Below the pieces are notes generated by a model. The model was not told where the DNA came from and made no database searches. It saw nothing but the letters and a program-made list of their open reading frames with translations. Below, piece after piece: positions 43,043 to 51,950 of a DNA stretch of 64,000 nucleotides; the first letter of the stretch is position 1, and every line of letters begins with the position of its first letter. Source of the stretch: Nostoc sp. LPT (GTDB lineage: Bacteria; Cyanobacteriota; Cyanobacteriia; Cyanobacteriales; Nostocaceae); the NCBI RefSeq assembly GCF_017115165.1, contig NZ_JABXKF010000166.1, positions 1 to 64,000 of the forward strand, in the 5' to 3' direction. Position numbers and translations under genes: made by a program.

Positions 43043-43237
43043 ATGGGACGTGTTCGTTCTAAATCTGACCTACCTACAAAAATCTGTCCGGTATGTCAAC
43101 GTCCTTTCACATGGCGTAAAAAGTGGCAAGATTGCTGGGAAGATGTGAAATATTGCTCAGAACGTTGTCGTCGTCGCCGTTCTGAACCTCAAAATGAAAC
43201 CAACCGCAATACAGACGCAAATAGCGCAAGAGATTAA
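43043..43237 (+). CDS. DUF2256 domain protein
   Basis: 64 residues. A small zinc-finger-like domain: CPVCQRPFTWRKKWQDCW then YCSERCRRRR, with Cys pairs able to bind zinc. The family is widespread and uncharacterised. Its TAA shares a base with the ATG of the following asparaginase (TAATG), so the two are translationally coupled. Confidence 0.85.
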   Translation: MGRVRSKSDLPTKICPVCQRPFTWRKKWQDCWEDVKYCSERCRRRRSEPQNETNRNTDANSARD

Positions 43238-44190
43238 TGAAGTTACAGGTGCAACCTAAATTAATTATTCATGGAGGGGCTGGTAGTTCTCTCCACGGTA
43301 AAGGCGGATTAGAGGCGGTGCGCCGATCGCTGCATACAGTAATAGAAGAAGTTTATTCTCTACTATTGTCAGGAGCAGCTGCCTCAGAGGCTGTGGTGCA
43401 GGGTTGCCAGATGCTCGAAGACAACCCCCGCTTTAATGCTGGTACTGGTTCAGTATTGCAATCTGATGGACAAATTCGTATGAGTGCTTCCTTGATGGAT
43501 GGTGCATCAGGGCGGTTTAGTGGTGTGATTAATATCTCGCGGGTGAAAAATCCTATTGATTTAGCGCAATTTTTACAAAGCTCGCCAGATCGGGTGCTAT
43601 CAGATTTCGGATCGGCTGAGTTGGCGCGGGAAATGCAAATTCCCAGCTATAACGCTTTAACTGATTTGCGGTTACAAGAGTGGATACAAGAGCGCCAGGA
43701 TAATTTTAAAAGCACAATGGCTGGTGTGGTAGCAGAACCCGAACTGCTAGAAACCAGCAATGCCGGACGCGGTACTATCGGTGTAGTAGCTTTAGATGCA
43801 TCTGGTAAGTTAGCTGCTGGCACTTCTACTGGTGGTAAGGGATTTGAGCGGATTGGCAGGGTAAGTGATTCGGCGATGCCAGCAGGTAATTATGCTACTA
43901 GTAATGCTGGTGTTAGCTGTACTGGCATTGGCGAAGATATCATCGATGAGTGTCTAGCTCCTCGGATTGTAGTGCGTGTCACTGATGGGATGTCACTAAA
44001 GGATGCCATGCAGCGATCCTTTGGGGAAGCCCACGAGAACAAACGCGATTTGGGAGCGATCGCCTTAGATGCTAGTGGAGCGATCGCTTGGGGAAAAACT
44101 AGCGAAATCTTACTCGCTGCCTACCACAATGGCGAACAAATTGGCGACACCTTGGAATGGACTGGCAACGAACTGATCGGCTATTGTTGA
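43237..44190 (+). CDS. iaaA: isoaspartyl peptidase / L-asparaginase (Ntn-hydrolase)
   Basis: 317 residues. Starts IIHGGAGSS as usual for plant-type asparaginases. The precursor is cleaved before the catalytic Thr in AGRGTIGVVALD, which then becomes the nucleophile. The beta chain has STGGKGFERIGRVSDSAMP and SCTGIGE substrate-loop motifs. It hydrolyses isoaspartyl dipeptides and asparagine; in cyanobacteria this activity suits the last step of cyanophycin breakdown, although no cyanophycin genes are in the window. Coupled to the DUF2256 gene; 3' end overlaps the convergent DUF29-like gene by 10 bp. Confidence 0.93.
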   Translation: MKLQVQPKLIIHGGAGSSLHGKGGLEAVRRSLHTVIEEVYSLLLSGAAASEAVVQGCQMLEDNPRFNAGTGSVLQSDGQIRMSASLMDGASGRFSGVINISRVKNPIDLAQFLQSSPDRVLSDFGSAELAREMQIPSYNALTDLRLQEWIQERQDNFKSTMAGVVAEPELLETSNAGRGTIGVVALDASGKLAAGTSTGGKGFERIGRVSDSAMPAGNYATSNAGVSCTGIGEDIIDECLAPRIVVRVTDGMSLKDAMQRSFGEAHENKRDLGAIALDASGAIAWGKTSEILLAAYHNGEQIGDTLEWTGNELIGYC

Positions 44191-44603
44191 ATCAGTTTCA
44201 GCGCTTCGGCTAAAGTTTCTTGCTGGTCAACCATTGCGGCTAATTCTTGGGCTTCATAACGCCCCTCAAAAGCTTCTAGCGCCGCTCGTTTCAGTGCCAC
44301 TTGATATCCTTGTTCCAGAATATCGATTAATTCTGCCTGATTCAAGTAAAAACCACCGGATTTGCGGCGCTTATTTATTTTGTTGATTTCACGTACTGTA
44401 TTTTCTATTGAAACATCCCAAGAGCGAGTAGAACGTTTTTCAGCCTTTTGTTTAATTAAATGGATGAGCAGAATCACACCATAACTATCAATTTTATTGA
44501 TTTTGTCACTGAGGCTCATTTCTTCTAACTCATCCACCAACAGCAGCGCCTCATGGATTTTGCCTTGTTCTAGAAATTGCCTAAGTTCTAGCAGTTCTTC
44601 CAT
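44181..44603 (-). CDS. DUF29-like hypothetical protein
   Basis: 140 residues, all-helical. The stretch LVDELEEMSLSDKINKIDSY, LLIHLIKQKAEKRSTRSWDV and SIENTVREI follows the DUF29 pattern (an acidic helix, LL-HL-K, and RSW..SI). The C-terminus has another acidic helix (AALEAFEGRYEAQELAAMV). The family is common in cyanobacteria and has no assigned function. The product is cytosolic by composition. Confidence 0.7.
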   Translation of the reverse strand: MEELLELRQFLEQGKIHEALLLVDELEEMSLSDKINKIDSYGVILLIHLIKQKAEKRSTRSWDVSIENTVREINKINKRRKSGGFYLNQAELIDILEQGYQVALKRAALEAFEGRYEAQELAAMVDQQETLAEALKLIQQ

Positions 44604-44714
44604 GTTACATGTTGAGATTTTGGTTTTACTACTAATCTAGCTAGATTAGACAACTCGCAAAAATCCTGGTTTATGCTCTCAAACCACAAATCAACCGCGA
44701 TTAACACCGATGAA

Positions 44715-46094
44715 TTATTTATGTTGATCTGTGGTTTTATTGTCAACACTTTTCCTGCGCCAAGCTGGTTTCACCACCTGACGACTACGGGCAATTACTA
44801 GAGAATTATCAGGTACATCTTCTGTCACAGTAGAACCAGCGGCGATATAGACATCATCTCCCAAGGTGAGTGGAGCTACTAAAACGCTATTGGCCCCAGT
44901 TTTTGTCCGATCGCCTATTTTGGTGCGATGTTTCTTCACGCCGTCATAGTTGGCAGTAATTGTACCAGCACCAATATTCACCTGATTGCCGACAACAGTA
45001 TCGCCTATATATGACAAATGTGCTGCATTGGTGCGATCGCCTAATTGCGTATTTTTCAATTCCACAAAATTCCCCACACGGCAACCAGCACCCACCTGTA
45101 CCTGACCGCGCAAATGAGTATAAGGACCAATTTGGCTTCCGGCCTGCACGGTGCTATTTATGACTACTGAATATTGCACTGTGACATTTTCACTTAACTG
45201 ACTATTTTCAATTAAACTCCCTGGCCCGATGTGACTTCCTGTTTGAATTACCGTATTTCCCCGCAGGTGAGTTTGGGGTTCAATAATTACATCCGGCTGC
45301 AATTCCACTGTTTCATCAATGGTGATGCTTGTGGGGTCGATGAGGGTGACACCTGCCAGCATCCATTTTTCCTTGACTCGTTTTTGCAAAATTTCGGATG
45401 CTGTTGCTAGTTGCAGGCGATCGTTGATGCCGAGAATTTCTTGATAATCTTCCACATCCACTGCCATTACTTGTCCCACCTGAGTCACGGCATCGGTAAG
45501 ATAGTATTCTTTTTGGGCATTGTTTGCCTGGAGGTGGGGAAGCACCTTTGCCAAATCTGGCCAGCGGAAGCAATAAACTCCAGCGTTAATCCGCTGATTT
45601 TGTCTTTGAGCAGCTGTACAATCCTTGTGTTCGACCATTTGCTGCACAATATTTTCATCGTTACAAAAAACGCGCCCGTAGCCTGTGGGGTCAGGTAGGT
45701 GCGAGGTGAGAATAGTGGCAGCGTTTTGATTTCGGATGTGAGTTTGTAACATCTGCTTAAGAGTTTCGCTACGTATTAACGGTAAATCGCCGTTAAGTAC
45801 CAGCAAATCTCCAGTGTAATTTTCCAAGTGAGGAAGTAATTGCTGGATAGCATGACCCGTCCCCAATTGCACAGTCTGTTCGACAAACTCCAAACTGGGA
45901 ATTGAATGCATGGCGGCTTGCACTTCCTCGGATTGATATCCCACAATCATGATTCGCCGTGAGGGCGAAAGTGGTTCTACACTTTCGAGAACTCTCTTTA
46001 ATAGCGATCGCCCACCCAAAGAATGTAAAACCTTGGGTAAGCGTGATTTCATCCGTGTGCCGCGTCCTGCCGCTAGAATTGCTACAACTACCAT
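44715..46094 (-). CDS. glmU: bifunctional UDP-N-acetylglucosamine pyrophosphorylase / glucosamine-1-phosphate acetyltransferase
   Basis: 459 residues. The N-terminal uridyltransferase has the signature AILAAGRGTRMKSRLPKVLH and LVLNGDLPLI with the metal Asp. The C-terminal left-handed beta-helix has hexapeptide repeats (VIIEPQTHLRGNTVI, GPYTHLRGQVQVGAG) and the acetyltransferase site HLSYIGDTVVG, IGAGTITANYDG. It makes UDP-GlcNAc for peptidoglycan and lipid A. The last ~10 residues (DNKTTDQHK) are an unconserved tail. Monocistronic by spacing. Confidence 0.96.
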   Translation of the reverse strand: MVVVAILAAGRGTRMKSRLPKVLHSLGGRSLLKRVLESVEPLSPSRRIMIVGYQSEEVQAAMHSIPSLEFVEQTVQLGTGHAIQQLLPHLENYTGDLLVLNGDLPLIRSETLKQMLQTHIRNQNAATILTSHLPDPTGYGRVFCNDENIVQQMVEHKDCTAAQRQNQRINAGVYCFRWPDLAKVLPHLQANNAQKEYYLTDAVTQVGQVMAVDVEDYQEILGINDRLQLATASEILQKRVKEKWMLAGVTLIDPTSITIDETVELQPDVIIEPQTHLRGNTVIQTGSHIGPGSLIENSQLSENVTVQYSVVINSTVQAGSQIGPYTHLRGQVQVGAGCRVGNFVELKNTQLGDRTNAAHLSYIGDTVVGNQVNIGAGTITANYDGVKKHRTKIGDRTKTGANSVLVAPLTLGDDVYIAAGSTVTEDVPDNSLVIARSRQVVKPAWRRKSVDNKTTDQHK

Positions 46095-46297
46095 AATTAG
46101 CTATCAGCTATCAGTGAAATTGTGATTAATGCTGTTGGTACTTTAAAATCTCGGCTCAAATCATACCAGCTAATTATAGAAGACTGAAAATATCAAAGGA
46201 GTCAGAATTCAATAGTCGGTATAATTTCACTCCTCAAAAGTGGAGATTACCATAATACCAATTAGCGTTGATTACAGCAGCTACAAATCATTACTCC

Positions 46298-47542
46298 CTA
46301 TTCCCCACTCTTGCCTTTTTGCTGACAATAGTAAATAAACTCTGCAAACTGCTGCATTAGTTTCGGATTACGCCAACCAAAATCAGCTTCTTCTTGCATC
46401 ACTAAAAGGGCTTCTGCTGAAGTAAAAGCTCTTTTGTAAGGTCGTTCGCTAGTTAGGGCATCGTAAATATCAATTAACTGAAATACTTGCGCTAGGTAGG
46501 GAATATCATCCCCCTTGAGTCGATCGGGGTAGCCTGAGCCATCCCAGCGTTCGTGGTGATGACGAATAATCGGAATTACACCGCGCATACTTCGTAGTGG
46601 TTGGCAGATTTTTTCTCCAATCAAAACGTGCTGCTGCATAATTTGCCAATCTTCGGGGGTAAGTTTGCCTTTTTTTAGCAGTACAGCATCGGGAATACCT
46701 ACCTTACCGATATCGTGGAGATAACCACCCCACATCAAATCTCGAATTTGATAGCGTGAGAGGTTGAGGTATTCACCAAAAACTTGTCCCAGTTTTACTA
46801 GACGTTCGCAATGGTTGCCTGTATTGGGATCGCGGCTTTCAATGGACATGGCAATAGAAAACAGTACTTGTTCGGCATGGTCTAAATCTTCGTTCAGACG
46901 CTTCTGCCGCACCAAGGACTTTACACGCGCCGCTAGTTCCACCCGATCAAAGGGTTTGGTGAGAAAATCATCTGCTCCAACTTCAATTCCCCGAATGCGC
47001 GATCGCCTGTCATTTAACGCTGTAATAAAAATTACTGGGATTAGTCTAGTCTGCTCATCCTGTTTAAGCAATTGGCACACTTCAAATCCATCCATTCCTG
47101 GCATCATTACATCCAGCAAAATCAAATCTGGTTGTTTTTGAGTTACCAATCCCACAACAATAGAACCACTGTCCGCCTCCATTACTTCGTATCCTTCCAT
47201 CCCCAAGAGGGCAACAGCAGTCATCCGACTGGCGGCATGATCGTCAACTACTAAAACCTTCGGCGGATCTAAATCAAACCCATTCACTTTAGAACCTTTG
47301 GCTTGTAGTGTTTTAGAGACCAATGAATCATCACCACAATTAACATCAGATTTTATCCAAGAAGACATTGCTTGCCTATCTTCAAGCATAAGATCTCCTT
47401 GAGATAAGCCTAAAGAAGAACCCTCCGCATTTTGCGATTCCACGGCATGATTTGAACCGATACTCTTCACTGTGCTAATGGGGTTTGACCCATTAACAAT
47501 TTTTTCTGTAAAGCCTGTATGGTTGGATTTCCATTGAATCAC
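46298..47542 (-). CDS. response regulator with HD-GYP phosphodiesterase domain
   Basis: 414 residues. A variable ~90-residue head precedes REC (KVLVVDDHAASR, phospho-acceptor in LILLDVMMPGMDG, VIFITA, LTKPFD). The HD-GYP domain covers ~240-400: HCERLVKLG, HDIGKVGIP with the HD pair, QHVLIGEKI, IIRHHHERWDGSGYP with GYP, and IDIYDALTSERPYK. The family degrades cyclic-di-GMP under two-component control; all metal residues seem present. The cognate kinase is not adjacent. Confidence 0.92.
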   Translation of the reverse strand: MIQWKSNHTGFTEKIVNGSNPISTVKSIGSNHAVESQNAEGSSLGLSQGDLMLEDRQAMSSWIKSDVNCGDDSLVSKTLQAKGSKVNGFDLDPPKVLVVDDHAASRMTAVALLGMEGYEVMEADSGSIVVGLVTQKQPDLILLDVMMPGMDGFEVCQLLKQDEQTRLIPVIFITALNDRRSRIRGIEVGADDFLTKPFDRVELAARVKSLVRQKRLNEDLDHAEQVLFSIAMSIESRDPNTGNHCERLVKLGQVFGEYLNLSRYQIRDLMWGGYLHDIGKVGIPDAVLLKKGKLTPEDWQIMQQHVLIGEKICQPLRSMRGVIPIIRHHHERWDGSGYPDRLKGDDIPYLAQVFQLIDIYDALTSERPYKRAFTSAEALLVMQEEADFGWRNPKLMQQFAEFIYYCQQKGKSGE

Positions 47543-48054
47543 AAAGGCACTCCAAGTTTTTGCACAAGTTAGTTAACAGTGTCAGATTTTAAAAACAAAT
47601 TTAAGATTCGACTGTATCTGAGTCAGAGTTTCGATATGGATTATGCATGATGTCAAGCTGCCGCTCGGAATTTTTCGCAGCATGTATCTTTTATGTTAAG
47701 AACAAGGTGGATTTTGTTGTCAAATTTTTTGCTTCTAATTCCAGTATGATAAATTCTCACAAATGTTAAATCAGGTTTTTTACGGAGATTTTTTAGCCTT
47801 GTGGCGTCAGAAAGCGTTATAATTGACTCTTTTATATCGAAATATCGGATTTTGAGTTTCAAGTCTGTATAGTAATCATTGTAATCATTAAATATAAATG
47901 TTTTTACTTACTCTGTTATAGCAATACTCAAGTACTGTTAAACAGTATGTAATCTCGAATACTAACATATAGATAAGCTATTCGGCTCGTAAAAACTCGT
48001 TGAATTAGGCTTGCAGTCCCTAAGTGTAGCATATTGTATTATATTGCAATCAAA
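47543..48054. other. intergenic region, no supported gene
   Basis: 512 bp. A 69-codon minus-strand frame (47653-47862) is Lys/Ile-rich and unlike any family I know. TGTAATCATTGTAATCATT (47876-47890) is a direct repeat. No RNA seen. Confidence 0.45.
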
Positions 48055-49047
48055 CTACAAACTAGTTCCCATCAAATCCCTACCTTGTGTTCCCAATAGC
48101 CACCTTTTTCGCCAATGGGAGGCAGGTTCTAGGCAAGAGATTTGTTGCTCTTGTTGTCGCCGCCTGACTATGACTTCGGTTGAATCGCTCAATTGAGGAT
48201 CGCGATAGGGAATAGCAGCACGAGTTAGCAAGTGTTCTTTTTCAAGTTCTGAGAGGGTAGTCAGTGGGGAGTGGTGTTTAGACTCAGCATTTTTAGAATG
48301 TGTTGCCACTGTACCAGGCGATCGCCTTCCTACGGGTGGGGTAGAACCTATCACCAAGCCAGCAGACAAAAGTGCTGTGCGTACAGTAGCAGCACAAGAA
48401 TAGGTGGCTAATAAACCATCTGGATGTAAGCACAATGACAGCTGTTTAATAAATTCAACAGTCCATAATTGAGGACACTGTGGTGGTGAAAAGGGATCGA
48501 GGAAAATTGCATCTGCCCAGAAACCCGACTGACGTACTAAAGTTATCGTAGTTCTAGCATCGCCAATTAGTAGCTTCGCTTTCAGGCAAGGTGTTTGTAC
48601 TTGATGCTCAAAAGCTAGCTTTTTCAAAATTTCAATATAGTTACAGTTCCAATTGTCGAACAACTGATGAGCGATCGCCGCTTGTGGCACCACTGGATTC
48701 AGTTCTAAACCGATTACTTCAACACAACAACTAGGATTCACTGCCCAAATTGTTTGCAAAGCAGCAGCCGTGTTATATCCTAGACCATAACAAACATCTA
48801 ATAGTCGCAAGATTGGTTTTTGCGCTGCTGTAGCCAGTTGAGTAGGTTCCACAAACTTGCAAAAACTCTCCTGCTGCGCTCCAGAATGGCTGTGAAACGA
48901 TTCACCAAACTCTTGAGAGACAAAGGTGAAAGAACCATCTGCTGTTAACTTAGGTGTAAAATTTTCTAAGTTTGACATTTTAACAAAAAAACTAAATAAT
49001 GACCGATACCTTTGATTAATATTGAGTAATAAATATAACTTATTCAT
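48055..49047 (-). CDS. MnmD/MnmC2-like tRNA U34 methyltransferase family protein
   Basis: Up to 330 residues; ATG at 48978 (MSNLENFTPKLTADGSFTF) gives 307 and suits the family start better than the hydrophobic extension. SAM-dependent fold: LDVCYGLGYNTAAALQ (SAM loop), EVIGLELNP, LIGDARTTI and the family motif FLDPFSPPQCPQLWT, then LATYSCAATVRTALLSAG. MnmC2/MnmD proteins methylate 5-aminomethyl-uridine at the tRNA wobble base. The C-terminus carries an extra ~60 residues. No MnmC1 oxidase domain. Confidence 0.82.
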   Translation of the reverse strand: MNKLYLLLNINQRYRSLFSFFVKMSNLENFTPKLTADGSFTFVSQEFGESFHSHSGAQQESFCKFVEPTQLATAAQKPILRLLDVCYGLGYNTAAALQTIWAVNPSCCVEVIGLELNPVVPQAAIAHQLFDNWNCNYIEILKKLAFEHQVQTPCLKAKLLIGDARTTITLVRQSGFWADAIFLDPFSPPQCPQLWTVEFIKQLSLCLHPDGLLATYSCAATVRTALLSAGLVIGSTPPVGRRSPGTVATHSKNAESKHHSPLTTLSELEKEHLLTRAAIPYRDPQLSDSTEVIVRRRQQEQQISCLEPASHWRKRWLLGTQGRDLMGTSL

Positions 49048-49094
49048 TCAGTATTAGGCAAAGAGGAACTGTTTTACCCAATGCCCCATGCCCC

Positions 49095-49916
49095 ATGCCC
49101 AATCCTCAATTTATTGTTTCGCCATCTTGGCTGTTTGAACATCTAGAAGATCCGCAAGTCGTTATTGTGGATTGTCGCTTTTCTTTAGCCGATCCACAAC
49201 TAGGACAACAACAGTATCAAACAAGTCATATAGAGGGGTCATATTATCTAGATTTGAATCAGGATCTTTCCAGTCCAGTGGGTAAGCATGGTGGAAGACA
49301 TCCTTTACCTAACCCTAATGATATAGCTAACAAATTGGCAGCGATTGGGGTAAATTACCAAAAAAGTTTAGTTGTAGCTTATGATGATTCGCGCTTTGCC
49401 TTTGCGGCTCGTCTATGGTGGCTGTTGCACTATCTAGGACACGAGCAAGTAGCAGTACTGGATGGCGGCTTGGCTGGATGGCAAAAAGCTGGGTATTCTG
49501 TTACAGATGTTATTCCTCCCCCCCGAATGGGTACGTTTGTCGCTCAAGTACAAACAGAAAAGGTGGTAGATATTACAGCGGTGAAAAGCCGGAAAGATAG
49601 CCACGAGGTAGCATTGGTAGATTCAAGAGAGAGCGATCGCTACCGAGGCGAAGGAGAGTCTATCGATCCGATTGCTGGACATATTCCCGGTGCAGTCAAC
49701 TATCCCTGGCAAGAAGTTACAGACTCTTCCGGCTACCTACTCCCTCCAGAAGAACAACGGCGTCGGTGGGAAAAGCTAGAAACAGCCGCAGAAATCTTGG
49801 TATATTGCGGTTCTGGCGTTACTGCTTGTGTGAATTTACTTTCTTTAGAATTAGCTGGTATTAGCAAGGGTAAACTTTATGCTGGTAGCTGGAGTGATTG
49901 GATTTCCTATTTATAG
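49095..49916 (+). CDS. sulfurtransferase (tandem rhodanese, thiosulfate/3-mercaptopyruvate type)
   Basis: 273 residues in two rhodanese domains. The N-terminal domain is inactive (VIVDCRFSLADP ... HIEGSYYLDLNQDLS). The C-terminal one has the active-site loop VYCGSGVTACVNLL with catalytic Cys. CGSGVTA is the form of mercaptopyruvate sulfurtransferases, while thiosulfate enzymes more often have CRKGVTA. Transfers sulfane sulfur to cyanide or thiols in the cytosol. Divergent from the methyltransferase gene by 47 bp. Confidence 0.9.
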   Translation: MPNPQFIVSPSWLFEHLEDPQVVIVDCRFSLADPQLGQQQYQTSHIEGSYYLDLNQDLSSPVGKHGGRHPLPNPNDIANKLAAIGVNYQKSLVVAYDDSRFAFAARLWWLLHYLGHEQVAVLDGGLAGWQKAGYSVTDVIPPPRMGTFVAQVQTEKVVDITAVKSRKDSHEVALVDSRESDRYRGEGESIDPIAGHIPGAVNYPWQEVTDSSGYLLPPEEQRRRWEKLETAAEILVYCGSGVTACVNLLSLELAGISKGKLYAGSWSDWISYL

Positions 49917-49998
49917 TCATTGGTCATTGGTGATTGGTCATTAGTTTTTAATAAAGGATAAATCACAAAGGACAAATGACTAATGACAAAGGACAAAT
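49917..49998. repeat. short degenerate repeats of the CATTGGT/ACAAATGACTAATGAC type
   Basis: TCATTGGTCATTGGTGATTGGTCATT followed by ACAAAGGACAAATGACTAATGACAAAGGACAAA: Nostoc-style short tandem repeats, the same words as at 55903-55975. Confidence 0.7.
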
Positions 49999-49999
49999 T

Positions 50000-51346
50000 T
50001 CAAAACCTACCTAATTGCAAACTGTAATTAATAGTGAAGAACCAGCCATCAAAATCAATGTTTTCGGCGGTTGAACTACCTAAACTTACTCCAGCCTGCA
50101 TATTCATATTAATGGTGTCGGATATTTGGTAATTTAAGTGTCCGAATAGCCGATAAAATTCGTCTTCTCGATCGCGCTGTGTAAAGTCTGATAAATTCAT
50201 TTGGTAGCCAATACCAACCTGGAGAGGCTTTTGCAAGTAGTAGTTGAGAGACACCCAAAAGGAATTGATTATCCGATTACGACTTTGGGGATCAGCAAAA
50301 TTTACATTCAATTCGTAGAAGCTATCTAGGGTTAATCTTGAAGTTAAGGGATCTCGGCGTCCCAAAGACAGTTGTAGGGAATTTTCATTTAAAAAGCGAT
50401 CGCCTGCTTTGAAGCTATCGAAGCGATCGCTGCTGTTGGCATAAAATAACTGTTGATTGCTCCAACTGATTTCTCCAAACATTCGTTGGGATAGCTGCTG
50501 GTAAATACCGAGATTGAATCTCACCTGGTTGTAATGATATTCTGATTGATTTATATAACGAATCAGATTGCCATCAATTGAGCCATTTACAAAAGTCTTA
50601 GATCCTAAAGGAAAATATGTAGAGGCTAGTGTCAGTCCAGAAATAATTAAACCATCTTCTATGGGACTATCATTTGAGGAAAAAATGTTACTTGTTTGGA
50701 AGTAGCCGACACGTCCTTGTAGATAGCCGATAGGTTTAAATTTAGGTACGGGTTGTTCTGTCGGTGGTGGTAGCTGTTGTTCTAGAGGTCGTAACCGCAC
50801 CCGTAACCCCAATTCGCGATCGCTATTAGATTCAAACGGTTGTTTTGGCGATCGTAGCAGTTCTATCAACCTCTCTAGCCTTTGGGAATATTCTATCTCA
50901 GGTAAATTTAATAGTTGCTCTTTTGAGTCTGAAGGAGATATGGGCACATTATTTGGCTGCGATTCTAGCTGTGGCGGGTCATTTTGCTTTTGAGTATCTA
51001 TCGGTTCTTCGGTTTGATCTGGGATTTGACTCGTTTCTGGTGTTTGCTGTGCCAGATTTAACGGCATCCGAGAATCTAAAGTATGTGACTCACTCGACAG
51101 CTTGCACAAAGAGTTAATTGCCTTTTGCTCCAATTTATGACATAACTGCTCATGAGTTACCTGTGTAGTTGCTAAATTATTAGGATGCCAAACATCTGTA
51201 ATTGCAGATTCTGTCGCATCTACTCTAATGCAACACCAGGTTCCACCACTGGACGTTAACAAAATACAAAAAAACAAATTTTTCCAGTTCTTAAGTCGCA
51301 TCTGGTTAGATCGCATTAATTGCGTTTGGCAAATGTAGACCCACAA
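50000..51346 (-). CDS. putative outer-membrane beta-barrel protein
   Basis: Up to 448 residues; Met16 (51301) gives a sensible signal peptide (MRLKNWKNLFFCILLTSSGG). Residues ~100-165 are Pro/Gln/Glu-rich and disordered. From ~195 the sequence alternates polar and aromatic residues in strands (GRVGYFQTSNIF, LTLASTYFPL, FNLGIYQQLSQRMFGEIS, FWVSLNYYLQKPLQVGIGYQ). It ends ...FFTINYSLQLGRF, a C-terminal Phe as in outer-membrane barrels recognised by BamA. Function unknown. It may go with the FecR protein upstream on the opposite strand. Confidence 0.65.
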   Translation of the reverse strand: MWVYICQTQLMRSNQMRLKNWKNLFFCILLTSSGGTWCCIRVDATESAITDVWHPNNLATTQVTHEQLCHKLEQKAINSLCKLSSESHTLDSRMPLNLAQQTPETSQIPDQTEEPIDTQKQNDPPQLESQPNNVPISPSDSKEQLLNLPEIEYSQRLERLIELLRSPKQPFESNSDRELGLRVRLRPLEQQLPPPTEQPVPKFKPIGYLQGRVGYFQTSNIFSSNDSPIEDGLIISGLTLASTYFPLGSKTFVNGSIDGNLIRYINQSEYHYNQVRFNLGIYQQLSQRMFGEISWSNQQLFYANSSDRFDSFKAGDRFLNENSLQLSLGRRDPLTSRLTLDSFYELNVNFADPQSRNRIINSFWVSLNYYLQKPLQVGIGYQMNLSDFTQRDREDEFYRLFGHLNYQISDTINMNMQAGVSLGSSTAENIDFDGWFFTINYSLQLGRF

Positions 51347-51950
51347 GCTGTATCGGAAGTTCCGACTACAAAGATACAGTTGATTGCATCTATTTTAGCT
51401 TTGTAGGTATATACTTAGACTACAAACTAAAATTGCTGCTTTTCGGATTTTTTCCCAGATTTTTTGTAAAACTGAGATGCTATCATGAAATTGCTGTTTA
51501 AATTTTAGTGAAATACAGCTAGTGGGTAATTTCACAACAAATCCTTAGCAAGTTATTGTCCCCCATAATTAACGATCCTCTAGCTGAACTGATTATAAAG
51601 GATTATATGTAAGACACTTCTGATTTAATTGTTTATATCAAATACTAACTTTTGAATCTGCTACAGACTTTATTGCATATAATTTCAGGTTCACAAGGAA
51701 AACTTAAATCAAATAAATACATATAGTAATCCAAATTTGATTTATGAACTTGCTTACATAGATAAGGAATAGATGGACACGAAAAAAGGTAATAGATGTT
51801 TACTAAGTTTTTTCAAAAATCAAACATGAGTCATTATTTTATTGATTATCTATTTTATGCATTAAATCTAAATCAAAATTTAAACTAATTTACCTAAAAA
51901 ACTATTACAACAATTAGGATTAGCTTAAAATTTAATTTTTATGATATTAG
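51347..51950. other. divergent AT-rich intergenic region
   Basis: 604 bp between the putative barrel gene and the FecR gene. Strongly AT-rich toward 51950. No gene, repeat or RNA recognised. Confidence 0.5.

Noticed and set aside
47653..47862. 69-codon minus frame in the intergenic region
   Set aside because: No ribosome site, Lys/Ile-rich composition as expected of AT-rich DNA, no family resemblance.
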